A stretch of DNA of 32,774 nt from Alphaproteobacteria bacterium. Its GTDB lineage: Bacteria; Pseudomonadota; Alphaproteobacteria; GCA-2731375. The DNA is taken from positions 1 through 32,774 of the forward strand of contig VGEV01000028.1 of assembly GCA_016869175.1 (NCBI GenBank), written 5' to 3'. The notes under the pieces are model-generated. The model was not told the DNA's origin. It made no database searches and saw only the letters and a list, made by a program, of their open reading frames with translations. Of this stretch, positions 14,696 to 23,617 are shown one piece after another. Made by a program: the position numbers and the translations under genes. Position 1 is the first letter of the stretch; each line of letters starts with the position of its first letter.

Positions 14696-16336
14696 CTACG
14701 ACTTCTTCTTGTACAAGAGCTCGAAGTGGATGTTGTTGTCCGGGAACCAGACGAAGCCCGCCCACTCCTTCTTCAACGCCTCGCGCCAACCCGGATTGAC
14801 CAGGAAGATCCACGGCACGTCCTCGGCCACGCGCTCCTGGATGCGCATGTCCATCTTCAGCCGCTCGGCCCCGAAGCCGGTGACGAACATCGCCTCGGTC
14901 AGCTTGTTCAGCTCCGGATCGTCGTTCTTGACCGCGTTCATCACGTTGACTTCCGGATGGGTGAGGTAGACCCAGGCGGTGTAGCCGGTGTCCGCCACCC
15001 ACGGCCACTGGAAGTTGTCGCAATGCGCCATCTGCTTGCGGGTGAACTTGGTGTCGGAATAGACGGCCGAGGGCAAGCCCTGCAGTTGCACGCGGATGCC
15101 GATCTTCTCGAAGTTGCTCTTGATCAAGGTGCAGACCTCCTCCATCTCGGAGATCGCCTTGTCGTAGGAGATGGTGAGGTCGAAGCCGTTGGGATAGCCG
15201 GCGGCCGCCAACACCTCCTTCGCCTTGGCCAGGTCCTCCTTGTAGGGCCAGAACTTCTCGGTCGAGTTCGGATAGATCGCCGGGGTGATCGTCTTGATCG
15301 GCAGGCCCTTGCCGAAATAGACCTTGTTCAGGATGTCGTTGTAGGGCATGGCCCAGGCCATGGCCTGCCGCACGCCCTGCTTGGCCATGATCGGGTTGGT
15401 CTGCACCGGCCCGAAATAGGGGATGAAGTTGGCCGGGTGGTAGATCACCTGCAGGTTGGCGTCGCTTTCGATCTCGTTATACTCGCGTTGCCGGAGCCGC
15501 ATGGCGTAGTCGACCTGGCCCCGCTTCAGCAGCGCCAGCCGTGTGGCCGAATCCGGCACGATCTTGGCGATCACCCGCCCGACCGCCGGGCGCGGTTGGA
15601 AGTTCGGGTTGCGCACCAGGACGAGCTCCTCGCCCGGCACATGCTTTTCCAGGTGATAGGGGCCGAAGCCGGCGGTGTTGTTCTTCAGCCATTCCTTGGC
15701 CCAGGGGTCGCTGGCGGTGGCGCGCTTCTTGGCCTCGGTCGAATCGAACGGTCCGCCATAGTAGTTCATGGCCAACAGTTGCAGGAACAGCGGGTTGCGA
15801 TCCTTGATCTTGAACTGCACCGTGTACGGGTCGGGGCAGGTCACGTCCTCGGGCTTGTCCAGCAGCATCACCTTGGTGAAGAAGAACTTGACCGCCTTCA
15901 TCTCGAAGCCGCGCGCCCAACTCCATTGATGGTCGGCGCAGGTCATCTCGTTGCCGAAGTAGCTCTTGATGCCCCGGCGCAATTTGAAGCTCCAGGTCTT
16001 GCCGTCGGCGGATTCCGTCCAGCTTTCCGCCCAGCGACCGGTCACCTGCTTGGGTCCCTCCTGGTTGGTGCCGGCGCCGCACACCTTGTGCTCGGCCCAG
16101 TAGACGGGCTTGTACTGCACCAGGTCGCCGCCATAGGTGTTCGCCATGATGTTTTCGACCTCCATGGTGAAGGCCACTTCATCGACGGCGGGCGGGCTCG
16201 CGGCATAGGCCGCGACCAGCGTCAGGTCTTGGTCGGCTGGCGGCGCGTTGCCGCACTCGACCGACTGGGCATATGCCGTGCCACTAGCCAGCGCCAGCGC
16301 GGCCAGGCTCGCCGCATATCGCAGTAATGCTAACAT
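14696..16336 (-). CDS. ABC transporter solute-binding protein, family 5
   Basis: 546 residues from the ATG at 16336, which has a strong AGGAGG site; longer in-frame starts add sequence ahead of the signal peptide. The signal peptide LALLRYAASLAALALASGTAYAQ has no lipobox cysteine, so it should be a free periplasmic protein. The body shows SBP_bac_5 features: ESWTESADGKTWSFKLRRGI, AGFGPYHLEKHVPGEELVLVRNP, RQAMAWAMPYNDI. The mature N-terminus has several cysteines (VECG, KVCGAG, MTCADH, VTCPDP), which may form disulfides. The ligand is unknown; operon context suggests an amide, peptide or hydantoin. Confidence 0.93.
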   Translation of the reverse strand: MLALLRYAASLAALALASGTAYAQSVECGNAPPADQDLTLVAAYAASPPAVDEVAFTMEVENIMANTYGGDLVQYKPVYWAEHKVCGAGTNQEGPKQVTGRWAESWTESADGKTWSFKLRRGIKSYFGNEMTCADHQWSWARGFEMKAVKFFFTKVMLLDKPEDVTCPDPYTVQFKIKDRNPLFLQLLAMNYYGGPFDSTEAKKRATASDPWAKEWLKNNTAGFGPYHLEKHVPGEELVLVRNPNFQPRPAVGRVIAKIVPDSATRLALLKRGQVDYAMRLRQREYNEIESDANLQVIYHPANFIPYFGPVQTNPIMAKQGVRQAMAWAMPYNDILNKVYFGKGLPIKTITPAIYPNSTEKFWPYKEDLAKAKEVLAAAGYPNGFDLTISYDKAISEMEEVCTLIKSNFEKIGIRVQLQGLPSAVYSDTKFTRKQMAHCDNFQWPWVADTGYTAWVYLTHPEVNVMNAVKNDDPELNKLTEAMFVTGFGAERLKMDMRIQERVAEDVPWIFLVNPGWREALKKEWAGFVWFPDNNIHFELLYKKKS

Positions 16337-16394
16337 GTAAGGCTCCTCCTTTGTCGCAACCGACATCCCCAGGCTGCGGTTCCGGGAGCCCAAC

Positions 16395-16424
16395 ATTAAA
16401 CGAATTCTACTTCAGAAAAAGCAA
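16395..16424 (-). promoter_or_regulatory. Possible promoter for the solute-binding protein gene
   Basis: In the 225-base gap between hyuB and the solute-binding protein gene, an AT-rich island on the minus strand contains TTGCTT (16424-16419) and TTTAAT (16400-16395). They are separated by 18 bases, about 60 bases from the start codon. Boxes are imperfect. An 8-bp inverted repeat (16464-16471 and 16486-16493) lies further upstream and could be a terminator or operator. Nothing else is recognisable in this gap. Confidence 0.35.
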
Positions 16425-16561
16425 ACGCTGAAACACGCGCAAAACGGCAACCCAGCACCGCTGGCGAAACATCGATCCGCCAGGTTGTTTCGCTGACAAG
16501 CCCTCGCCCAACGAATGGCCAATTGCTCGCTCCGCCAGCAGGGCTCGCAGGCGTGCCGCGC

Positions 16562-18364
16562 TCAGCGCGGTTCGGCCGCGCGCCGCGCGCGCTCGGTCGC
16601 GGCAAGGTCGAGCGCATAGGCGCCATCGCTCGCCCGACGCAGCACGACGCCGTAGACGGCGCTCGCCCGGTTGGCCGTCTCCCAGCGCTCGTTCACGTCG
16701 TGCAGCACGCGTTCGGGCGGCCGCGACAAGGGGTTGCCATAGCCACCACCGCCATTGTCCGAGCCGCCCACCCACTCCCCCGGCCGCAGCTCCAGGCGGG
16801 TGCCGTTGCCCAGTGCCGTGCGCGTGCCGTCGCTGGCGAGCCGATAGAAGACTGCCCGTGCGCCGTCCTCGCCGCCCAGCACGCCTTTCGGCGGGTTGAC
16901 CATGCCGTCGCCCAGGATCACGACCGTCATGGGGTCGTGGAGCGGTCCATAGACATAATGGGCCGCGGGCGCGCCGCGCCACCGGCCGGCACCGCCGCTG
17001 CCCGGCAACAAGCGGAATTCGCGAAACAGAATGGGATGCTTGATCTCGTCGAGTTCGATGCTGTCGCGGTACATGGCGCCCGCCACCACCGGCAGGCCAT
17101 AGGTCACCCAGCCATCGGCCACTGGGCCGGCCGGGCCGCCATTGCTCGAAACCACCAGCTGGTTGATGAACAGCCGCCCGCCCTGTCGGCGGTCGCGGCC
17201 CGAGACCACGGCATAGCCGACGCCCATGCTGCTGCCGCCTTCGGCCAGGCCCCAGCCCTCACCCAACTGGGCAAAGGCGGCCTGTGTGGCATTGACCAGC
17301 CGGTCGCCGACATTGGTGGTGGCGACCGAGCAGCTATGCGGGAAGCGCGGGATGCCGACCACCGCATTCTCGCGCAGGCGCAATTTGAGGCGTCGGAACG
17401 AGCCGGCGTTGTGCGGCACGTCGGGATCCAGGCAGTTGAACACGCCGGTCAGGACATTGTTGATGGTGCAGGCCTCCGACTCGTTGAGGCCGCAATCGAC
17501 GCAGTCGATGTTGTCGCGCAGGTCGAGCTCGATCGCCGCCGCCTCGGGATCGATGGCGATCTCGACCTTCAGCGGGATGCCGTCCGGCAGGATGGGCGGC
17601 AGCGGGTCGTGCCGGCCGGTATTGACCAGGCGCGCTTTCGGCAGCTTGCGGATGGCCTGCACCATGCGCGCTTCGGAATAGTCGAACCAGGCCTCGACGA
17701 AGCTTTTGAGCGTGGCGACGCCGTGCTTGGCGGCAAGTTCCCGCAACCGCCGCTCGCCGATGCGGACCGAGCCGATGCCGGCCAGGAAATCGCCGTGCCA
17801 TTGCTCGGGCACGCGGATGCGCGCCCGGCACATGCGCACGATGTCCTCGATAGTGCGGTAGTCGCGCTGCACCCGCACGCAGGGGAAGACCAGCGAGCCT
17901 TCCTCGTACACATCGCGCGCGCCGGGATGGTAGGTCGTCGGGATACTGTTGCCGATATCCGCTTGATGCGCCTTGGTGCAGGCGGTGAACAGGTGCTCGC
18001 CGTCGACGAAGACCGGCGCCAGGAACATGTGGTCGGCGAGGTGCGTATTGCCGAGGTAGACGTCGTTATGCAGGAAGCAGTCGCCTTCGGCCAGGTCCGG
18101 ATGCAGTTCGCACATCGCCTTGGTCTGCAGATGCGAACCGAAGATGTGCACCGGCAAGCCCTCGGCCGTGGCCAGCAGGCGGTTGTCGGCGGTGCAGATG
18201 GCGCAAGAAAAGTCTCGCCCGCTGTTGATCACGGCCGAGCGCGCGGCGCGCAGCAGGGTGTTCGACATCTCGCGCACGATGGCATCCAGCCGGTTGGCCA
18301 GTATCGCCGCCAGCACCGGATCGAAAGCGCCGAAACGGGCGGCTTGCATGCTGTCGTCCCTCAT
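16562..18364 (-). CDS. hyuB: Hydantoinase/oxoprolinase subunit B
   Basis: 600 residues from the ATG at 18364 overlapping the hyuA stop (ATGA); an ATG at 18349 is an alternative. The HyuB family pattern is clear: RSAVINSGRDFSCAICTAD near the N-terminus, GDCFLHNDVYLGNTHLADHMF, ACTKAHQADIG, and the glycine-rich end GGSDNGGGGYGNPL. Subunit B carries the ring-opening active site of ATP-dependent 5-oxoprolinase and N-methylhydantoinase-type enzymes, including acetophenone-carboxylase relatives. It acts with HyuA, and the substrate is a cyclic amide or related compound that sequence alone does not reveal. Confidence 0.93.
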   Translation of the reverse strand: MRDDSMQAARFGAFDPVLAAILANRLDAIVREMSNTLLRAARSAVINSGRDFSCAICTADNRLLATAEGLPVHIFGSHLQTKAMCELHPDLAEGDCFLHNDVYLGNTHLADHMFLAPVFVDGEHLFTACTKAHQADIGNSIPTTYHPGARDVYEEGSLVFPCVRVQRDYRTIEDIVRMCRARIRVPEQWHGDFLAGIGSVRIGERRLRELAAKHGVATLKSFVEAWFDYSEARMVQAIRKLPKARLVNTGRHDPLPPILPDGIPLKVEIAIDPEAAAIELDLRDNIDCVDCGLNESEACTINNVLTGVFNCLDPDVPHNAGSFRRLKLRLRENAVVGIPRFPHSCSVATTNVGDRLVNATQAAFAQLGEGWGLAEGGSSMGVGYAVVSGRDRRQGGRLFINQLVVSSNGGPAGPVADGWVTYGLPVVAGAMYRDSIELDEIKHPILFREFRLLPGSGGAGRWRGAPAAHYVYGPLHDPMTVVILGDGMVNPPKGVLGGEDGARAVFYRLASDGTRTALGNGTRLELRPGEWVGGSDNGGGGYGNPLSRPPERVLHDVNERWETANRASAVYGVVLRRASDGAYALDLAATERARRAAEPR

Positions 18365-20436
18365 GCGCCAACCTCGATCACGTAGTTGCCTGAAGCGGAC
18401 AGCGTGGCACGGGCGCCGGGTGGCAGGACGATCGTGGTGGTCGCTTCCTCGATGATCGCCGGTCCGCGCAGGCTGGCGCCCGGCGCCAAGCCGTCGCCGC
18501 GGTGGACTTCGCTGCTGACCGGGGCGTCGGCCCCGAAATAGGCCGGCCGCCTGGCGACCGGGCCGGGCGTGGGCGACGCCGCCAGCGGCAGCGTCAGCCA
18601 CGGCGCGGTCGGCAGGCTGGCCGTCAAGCGGCCTTTCCAGTTGATGCACTCCAGTCGGCTGCCGGGATCGACCATGGCGAAGGTGCGCTCGTGCACGCGG
18701 TCGAAGGCCTGGTGCAGCGCGGCCACGTCGCCGGCGTCACGGAAGCGTCGGCCGGGCAACGGCACGTCCAGCTCCCAGACCTGCGCCTGGTAGCGCGCCT
18801 CGGCGAACAGCTCCAGGCGATGGGTTGGCGTCGCGCGCCCAAGTCGGCCAAGAAAGCCCTGCAGGGTCGCCTCGATCCGGTCGAGCGCCGCGTTGACGCC
18901 GCTGAAATCGAAGCGGTCGGATAGTGTCACCAGGCTGGCGGTTTCCTCCGCCACGATATGCGAGAACTGCATGCCGCAGGCGCTGAGGGCCGCGGCGGTG
19001 CGGGGCAGGATGACGCGGGCGCAGCCCAGCTCGCGGGCGATCGGCACGATGTTGAGGCCGGCGGCGCCGCCGCCTGCCACCAGCACCGCTTCGCGCGGGT
19101 CGAAGCCCTGCGCCACCGTGATCTCCTGGATCGCCTTGATCATCAGCTCGCTGGCCAGCGTCAGGATGGCGAACGCGGCGGCCTCGACGCCGCGGCCGAG
19201 CGGCCGGGCGACCTGCTCGACCGCGCGCCGCGCGGCCGCCCGGTCTAGCCGCATGCGGCCGCCCAGAAAGAACTCCGGGTCGAGATACTTGAGCACCAGC
19301 GCCGCGTCGGTCACCGTCGGCTCGGTGCCGCCCAGCGCATAGCAGGCCGGCCCCGGTCGGGCGCCAGCGCTTTGCGGGCCGACGCGCAGCAGGCCGCCCG
19401 GGTCGACCCAGGCGATCGAACCGCCACCGGCGCCGACGCTGCGCACATCGACCGAGGACATGGCGACAAGATGGCCGGTCCACTGCCCGCCCAGCCAGGT
19501 CTCGCGCGTGTGGTTGGGCGTGCCCGCCCGCACCAGGCTGACATCGAAGGTGGTGCCGCCGGTATCGCAGACGATGACATCCTCGCCGCGGTCCTCGGCG
19601 GCGGCATAGGCGGCGCCGGCGACCGGCGCCATGGCCGGGCCGGAACCGACCGCATGGATGGGTCGTTCGATCAGCTCCGGCACATGCTGACAGCCGCCCA
19701 GGCCGGTCGCCACCAGCAGCTCGCCGGAATAGCCCTGCGATTGCAGATCCTCGGCCATCTCGCGCAGATGGGCCTGCATCAACGGCTTCAGCGAGGCGTC
19801 AATGGCGGCCGCCGAGGCCCGGCGATATTCCCGTACGACCGGCAGCAGGCGGTGCGAGAGCGTGTACGACACCCCCGGCAAACGCTGCTCGATCAGCGCC
19901 CCCAGGCGCGCCTCGTGTGCCGGGTTGGCGGTGGCCCACAGAAAGCAGACGGCGACGGCCTCGAAACCGCGCCGGGCGACCGCCTCCAGCACATCCAGCG
20001 CCTGACCCTCGTCGAGCGGCACCCGCACCGTGCCCTCGGCATCGATCCGCTCGACGATCTCGAACGTGTCGGAGCGTCGGATATAGGGCTCGGGAAAATC
20101 CTGGCTGAAGTCATGCGCGTGGAACTTGCCGCCCTCCTTCAGCACCAGGATGTCGGGGAAGCCGGCGGTCAGCAGCAAGGCGGTGCGTCCGACCTTGCCG
20201 GTGACGATGGCATTGGTGGCGCGCGTCGTGCCGTAGATGAACAGATCGGTTGCTGCCAGCAGTTCCGGCAGCGTCAGCGACAATTGTCGGGCGGCCAGCG
20301 TCAGCGCTTCCCCCATGCCGTGGAAGATGCGCTCGGGCGTGGTCAGCGACTTGGCCAGCGTCATCCGGCCGTTCGCATCGGCCGCGACCACGTCGGTAAA
20401 GGTGCCTCCGGTATCGACCGTAATGCGAAAGCCCAT
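18361..20436 (-). CDS. hyuA: Hydantoinase/oxoprolinase subunit A
   Basis: 691 residues from the ATG at 20436, where FRITVDTGGTFTDVV begins, the phosphate-binding start of the actin-like ATPase fold; in-frame upstream codons extend into the intergenic region. Further family features are IYGTTRATNAIVTGK, the second phosphate loop CDTGGTTFDVSLV and the adenosine-region GGGAAGLNIV. HyuA supplies ATP-dependent phosphorylation of the substrate carbonyl for ring opening by HyuB. It is the first gene of the nine-gene minus run, with a divergent promoter region shared with the amidase at 20554. Confidence 0.93.
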   Translation of the reverse strand: MGFRITVDTGGTFTDVVAADANGRMTLAKSLTTPERIFHGMGEALTLAARQLSLTLPELLAATDLFIYGTTRATNAIVTGKVGRTALLLTAGFPDILVLKEGGKFHAHDFSQDFPEPYIRRSDTFEIVERIDAEGTVRVPLDEGQALDVLEAVARRGFEAVAVCFLWATANPAHEARLGALIEQRLPGVSYTLSHRLLPVVREYRRASAAAIDASLKPLMQAHLREMAEDLQSQGYSGELLVATGLGGCQHVPELIERPIHAVGSGPAMAPVAGAAYAAAEDRGEDVIVCDTGGTTFDVSLVRAGTPNHTRETWLGGQWTGHLVAMSSVDVRSVGAGGGSIAWVDPGGLLRVGPQSAGARPGPACYALGGTEPTVTDAALVLKYLDPEFFLGGRMRLDRAAARRAVEQVARPLGRGVEAAAFAILTLASELMIKAIQEITVAQGFDPREAVLVAGGGAAGLNIVPIARELGCARVILPRTAAALSACGMQFSHIVAEETASLVTLSDRFDFSGVNAALDRIEATLQGFLGRLGRATPTHRLELFAEARYQAQVWELDVPLPGRRFRDAGDVAALHQAFDRVHERTFAMVDPGSRLECINWKGRLTASLPTAPWLTLPLAASPTPGPVARRPAYFGADAPVSSEVHRGDGLAPGASLRGPAIIEEATTTIVLPPGARATLSASGNYVIEVGA

Positions 20437-20489
20437 GCATGCCGCCTTCCGTGGCCGGATGCTAGGCAGCCGGGCGCAGCCTGTCGATT

Positions 20490-20509
20490 GCCGGCCATGC
20501 ATGTCCGGC
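20490..20509. promoter_or_regulatory. 20-bp palindrome in the divergent promoter region (candidate operator)
   Basis: The sequence GCCGGCCATGCATGTCCGGC pairs with itself at nine of ten positions. It lies in the 117-base gap between hyuA (minus) and the amidase (plus), 54 and 45 bases from the two start codons. Its length and symmetry fit a dimeric regulator site controlling both arms. No adjacent regulator gene is present, so the binding protein is unknown. Confidence 0.5.
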
Positions 20510-20553
20510 CTGCTTGCGCTAACCTCGCACATCATCAGCCAAAGGGGGAGACG

Positions 20554-22110
20554 ATGCCGGTTGGTGCCGACCTACCAAGCCTTCGCCAGGTCCTGGAGAT
20601 CGCCCAGAGCCTGGGCTACGAGCTCGACGAACAGCAGGCGGCGGCCTATCGCAACCTGATGAAGGGCGCGATCAACACCTACCGGCGGCTTGAGGAATTG
20701 CCGGAGCAGCGCCCGCCGGTGAAGTATCCGCGCACGCCGGGTTACCGGCCGCGCGCGGAAGACAATCCCTTGAACGGCTGGTATGTGCGCTGCCGGATCG
20801 AGGGCGCGGCCAGCGGACCGCTGAAGGGCTACGACGTCGCCATCAAGGACGCGATCTGCGTTGCCGGCATGCCGATGATGAACGGCAGCCGGGTGCTGGA
20901 GGGCTACATTCCCGACGTCGACGCCACGGTGGTCACCCGCATCCTGGATGCCGGCGGCACCATCGTCGGCAAGACCACGACCGAGGACTGCTCGTTCTCC
21001 GGCGCCGGGCATACCGCGGCGCTGGGTCCGGTAGGCAATCCGCGCAAGCCGACGCACGCGCCGGGCGCCTCTTCCAATGGCAGTGCGGTGGTGATCGGCA
21101 CCGGCCAGGTGAGGATGGCGCTGGGCGGCGACCAGGGCGGCTCGATCCGCATCCCCGCCGCCTGGTCGGGCGTGGTCGGCCACAAGCCCAGCTACGGCCT
21201 GGTGCCCTATACCGGCTGTATGATGATCGAGATGACCATGGACCATTGCGGGCCCATGGCCGACACGGTGGAGAACTGCGCCCGTCTGCTGGGCGCCATC
21301 GCCGGTCCCGATCCCTTGGATCCACGCCAGCGCGGCGTCATCCCCGACAACTACGTCAAGGATTACCTGCCGGCCGTCGACAAGGGGGTGAAGGGCCTGA
21401 AGGTGGGCCTGGTCAAGGAAGCCTTCGCCATCAGGCAGGAGAGCGTCGGCCTGCCGGCCAGCGAACCGGTGGTGGACGAGAAGGTGCGCGCGGCGGCCAA
21501 GCGGCTGGCCGGGCAGGGCGCGCTGGTCGAGGAGGTCTCGGTGCCGGGGCATTACGACGCCTGGCACATCTTCAACGCCATCATCCTGGAAGGCGCCCAT
21601 CAGTTCATGGTCAAGGGCTACAATCTCGGCACCAACTGGCAGGGCTTCTACAACACCGGCATGCTGGACGCGGTGGCCAAGGGCTCCAAGGCGCGGCCCA
21701 ACGACTTCCCGCCCACGGTCAAGCTGGTGTCGATCCTGGGCGAGTACATGTATCGCCAGTACAACACGCGCTACTACGCCAAGGCGCAGAACCTGCGCTA
21801 TCTCGCGCGCAAGGCCTATGACGACGCGCTGGCCAGATGCGATGTGCTGGTGATGCCGACCATTCCGTTCCGCGCGACCAAGATCCCGCCGCCCGACATC
21901 GGCGTGGAGGAATATTTCTTCTACGCGCTCAACATGACGCAGAACACCGCGCCGTTCGACGCCACCGGCCATCCGGCGATCAGCGTGCCCTGTGGCATGG
22001 CCGACGGCCTGCCCATCGGCCTGCAGGCGATCGGCCGGCCGTTCGACGATCTCTCCTGCTTCCAGCTGGCCGGCGCGGTGGAGAAGCAGGGCGACTGGAT
22101 GAAATTCTGA
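20554..22110 (+). CDS. Amidase (amidase signature, nitrile-hydratase-associated type)
   Basis: 518 residues from the ATG at 20554 with GGGGGAG upstream; the much longer upstream frame is the antisense of hyuA. An extra ~90-residue helical N-terminal domain (LRQVLEIAQSLGYELDEQQAAAYRNLMKGAI) precedes the catalytic core, as in the Rhodococcus enantioselective amidases found beside nitrile hydratases. The triad is in VAIKDAICVAG (Lys), GASSNGSA (cis-Ser) and GGDQGGSIRIPAAW (nucleophile). The C-terminus shows DATGHPAISVPCG and GLPIGLQAIGRPF. It hydrolyses amides, perhaps after import by the neighbouring ABC systems. It is first in the plus-strand run. Confidence 0.92.
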   Translation: MPVGADLPSLRQVLEIAQSLGYELDEQQAAAYRNLMKGAINTYRRLEELPEQRPPVKYPRTPGYRPRAEDNPLNGWYVRCRIEGAASGPLKGYDVAIKDAICVAGMPMMNGSRVLEGYIPDVDATVVTRILDAGGTIVGKTTTEDCSFSGAGHTAALGPVGNPRKPTHAPGASSNGSAVVIGTGQVRMALGGDQGGSIRIPAAWSGVVGHKPSYGLVPYTGCMMIEMTMDHCGPMADTVENCARLLGAIAGPDPLDPRQRGVIPDNYVKDYLPAVDKGVKGLKVGLVKEAFAIRQESVGLPASEPVVDEKVRAAAKRLAGQGALVEEVSVPGHYDAWHIFNAIILEGAHQFMVKGYNLGTNWQGFYNTGMLDAVAKGSKARPNDFPPTVKLVSILGEYMYRQYNTRYYAKAQNLRYLARKAYDDALARCDVLVMPTIPFRATKIPPPDIGVEEYFFYALNMTQNTAPFDATGHPAISVPCGMADGLPIGLQAIGRPFDDLSCFQLAGAVEKQGDWMKF

Positions 22111-22153
22111 TCGTGTCGCGGGCGACGACGCGCGTGCTCTAGAAGGTGGTGCA

Positions 22154-22672
22154 ATGGGGAAGCGTGATCTGGTCGCGGCGCTCGTGGCGCTGTGCGCGGC
22201 CGCTGGGACGGCGCAAGCGGCGGAGACCGCGCGGGCGACGATGGTGGATGTTCAGGGCCGACCGCTCGGGGCGATCGAACTGCGGCAGACGCCGCAAGGC
22301 GTGCTGCTCAGTGGCAGGCTGGCGGGCTTGCCGCCGGGTCCGCACGCTTTCCACCTCCACGCGGTCGGCAAGTGCGAGCCGCCCTTCGCTACGGCCGAGG
22401 GGCACTTCAATCCTGGCGGTCGCAAGCACGGCTACTTCGCTGCCGAGGGCGCGCATGCGGGCGACTTGCCCAACCTGCATGTCGCGGCCTCCGGCGAGGT
22501 CTCCTTTGACCTGTTGGCGCCCGGATTGAACCTGGCGGCCGGCGCCGCCAACGGCCTGTTCGACGCGGACGGCTCGGCCTTCATCGTGCACGCCGGGGCG
22601 GACGACTATCGCTCGGATCCGGCCGGCAATGCCGGCGGCCGCATCGCTTGCGGCGTGGTGCGCGGTGAATAG
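22154..22672 (+). CDS. sodC: Periplasmic Cu/Zn superoxide dismutase
   Basis: 172 residues from the ATG at 22154 after AGAAGGTGG. The signal peptide ends near GTAQAAE. All metal ligands are present: copper His67, His69, His84 and His146; zinc His84 (bridging), His92, His101 and Asp104. The motifs are HAFHLH, GHFNPGG, KHGYF, HAGD and IVHAGADDY, and the conserved GGRIACGV with active-site arginine follows. It converts superoxide in the periplasm. Its place between two amidases is unusual, and it lies 43 bases after the first amidase on the same strand, so it is probably co-transcribed. Confidence 0.93.
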   Translation: MGKRDLVAALVALCAAAGTAQAAETARATMVDVQGRPLGAIELRQTPQGVLLSGRLAGLPPGPHAFHLHAVGKCEPPFATAEGHFNPGGRKHGYFAAEGAHAGDLPNLHVAASGEVSFDLLAPGLNLAAGAANGLFDADGSAFIVHAGADDYRSDPAGNAGGRIACGVVRGE

Positions 22673-22751
22673 CTGTGTCCGCGGGCGGTCCGCTTGACGG
22701 CACCGGGCGGCGGTCCGCAAGCTTGACCCTGCGGAAGCCAGGAGGTGCGGC

Positions 22752-23555
22752 ATGGCCACGGCCGCTGGGTTGGAAGCGGATGAGGTCGCGGCCTATCGAC
22801 GGGACGGCTTCGTCGTGCCGCGGTACCGGTTGCCGGCCGAGCGGCTGGTCGGACTGCAACGGGCGATGCCTAGGTTGTTGGCCGACAACCCCGAACACGC
22901 CGATGAGCCGCTGATCTGCCCGCATGTGCCGGGCAGCGGCGCGCAACGGCTCAGCGCCGGTCCGGTCTGGCGCGAGACCGCGACCGACCCGGCGATCGTC
23001 GGCATGGCGGCCGATCTGCAGGGCGAGAACCTGATCCTGTGGGGCAGCGCCGTGTTCTACAAGCCGGCGCGCGAAGGCCGCGGCACGCCCTGGCACCGCG
23101 ACGGCCGCTATTGGCCGATCGAGCCGCTGGCCACGACATCGGTGTGGATCGCGATCTGGGATACGACGCGCGAGAATGGCTGTCTGCGCTGCATACCGGG
23201 CTCGCACCTGTCGCGGCGCATCGGCCGCCATTTCACCGCCGACCGCGCCGACATGCTGATCCAGGAGACCCTGGCGGCGGAGGAATACGACGAAAGCCTG
23301 GCCGCCGACATCGAACTGGAAGCCGGGCAGATGGTACTGTTCGATGTCTTCACCATCCACGTCGCCGGGCCGAACCAAGGTCGACAACCCAGGGCGGGCT
23401 TCGCCTTGCGCTTCATGCCGTCGAGCAGCCTGTTCCGTCACGACGCGGCGGAGCGGCGCGAGCATCGCGGCAACGCGCACGATACCCGCCCGTTGATCTT
23501 GGTGCGCGGTCGCGACCTGCACGGCGGCAACGACTTCCGGCGCGGTCATCCCTAG
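22752..23555 (+). CDS. PhyH-type Fe(II)/2-oxoglutarate dioxygenase
   Basis: 267 residues from the ATG at 22752 with GGAGGTG upstream. WHRDGRYWP supplies the His115-x-Asp117 iron ligands and IHVAGPNQGRQPRAGFALRF the distal His203 and a 2-oxoglutarate-binding arginine. The GCLRCIPGSHLSR block and AGQMVLFD strand are typical of phytanoyl-CoA dioxygenase relatives. Many bacterial PhyH proteins hydroxylate small metabolites or natural products; the substrate is unknown here. The stop codon begins a long palindrome, so transcription may end or be tuned there. Confidence 0.9.
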   Translation: MATAAGLEADEVAAYRRDGFVVPRYRLPAERLVGLQRAMPRLLADNPEHADEPLICPHVPGSGAQRLSAGPVWRETATDPAIVGMAADLQGENLILWGSAVFYKPAREGRGTPWHRDGRYWPIEPLATTSVWIAIWDTTRENGCLRCIPGSHLSRRIGRHFTADRADMLIQETLAAEEYDESLAADIELEAGQMVLFDVFTIHVAGPNQGRQPRAGFALRFMPSSSLFRHDAAERREHRGNAHDTRPLILVRGRDLHGGNDFRRGHP

Positions 23556-23605
23556 TGGATCGGCTCAAACGGATGCTACCCATCCGTTTGGGCGGTCGAT
23601 CCACT
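23554..23605. repeat. Long palindrome 1 of a tandem pair
   Basis: Arms AGTGGATCG (23554-23562) and CGATCCACT (23597-23605) enclose a second arm pair CAAACGGATG (23566-23575) and CATCCGTTTG (23581-23590) with a five-base loop. Only a small asymmetric bulge interrupts the stem. It overlaps the dioxygenase stop codon. No U-run follows, so a simple terminator is unlikely, though a REP-like element is possible. Confidence 0.85.
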
Positions 23606-23617
23606 GCATCAATGGGT

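Noticed and set aside
14561-16327. 588-codon open frame on the plus strand opposite the solute-binding protein
   Set aside because: It is an antisense shadow: rich in His, Arg, Gly and Asp with no domain pattern, while the opposite strand encodes a clear SBP_bac_5 protein.
19372-20553. Upstream extension of the plus-strand amidase
   Set aside because: This part is the antisense of hyuA; the ATG at 20554 has a good ribosome binding site and begins the family's N-terminal domain.
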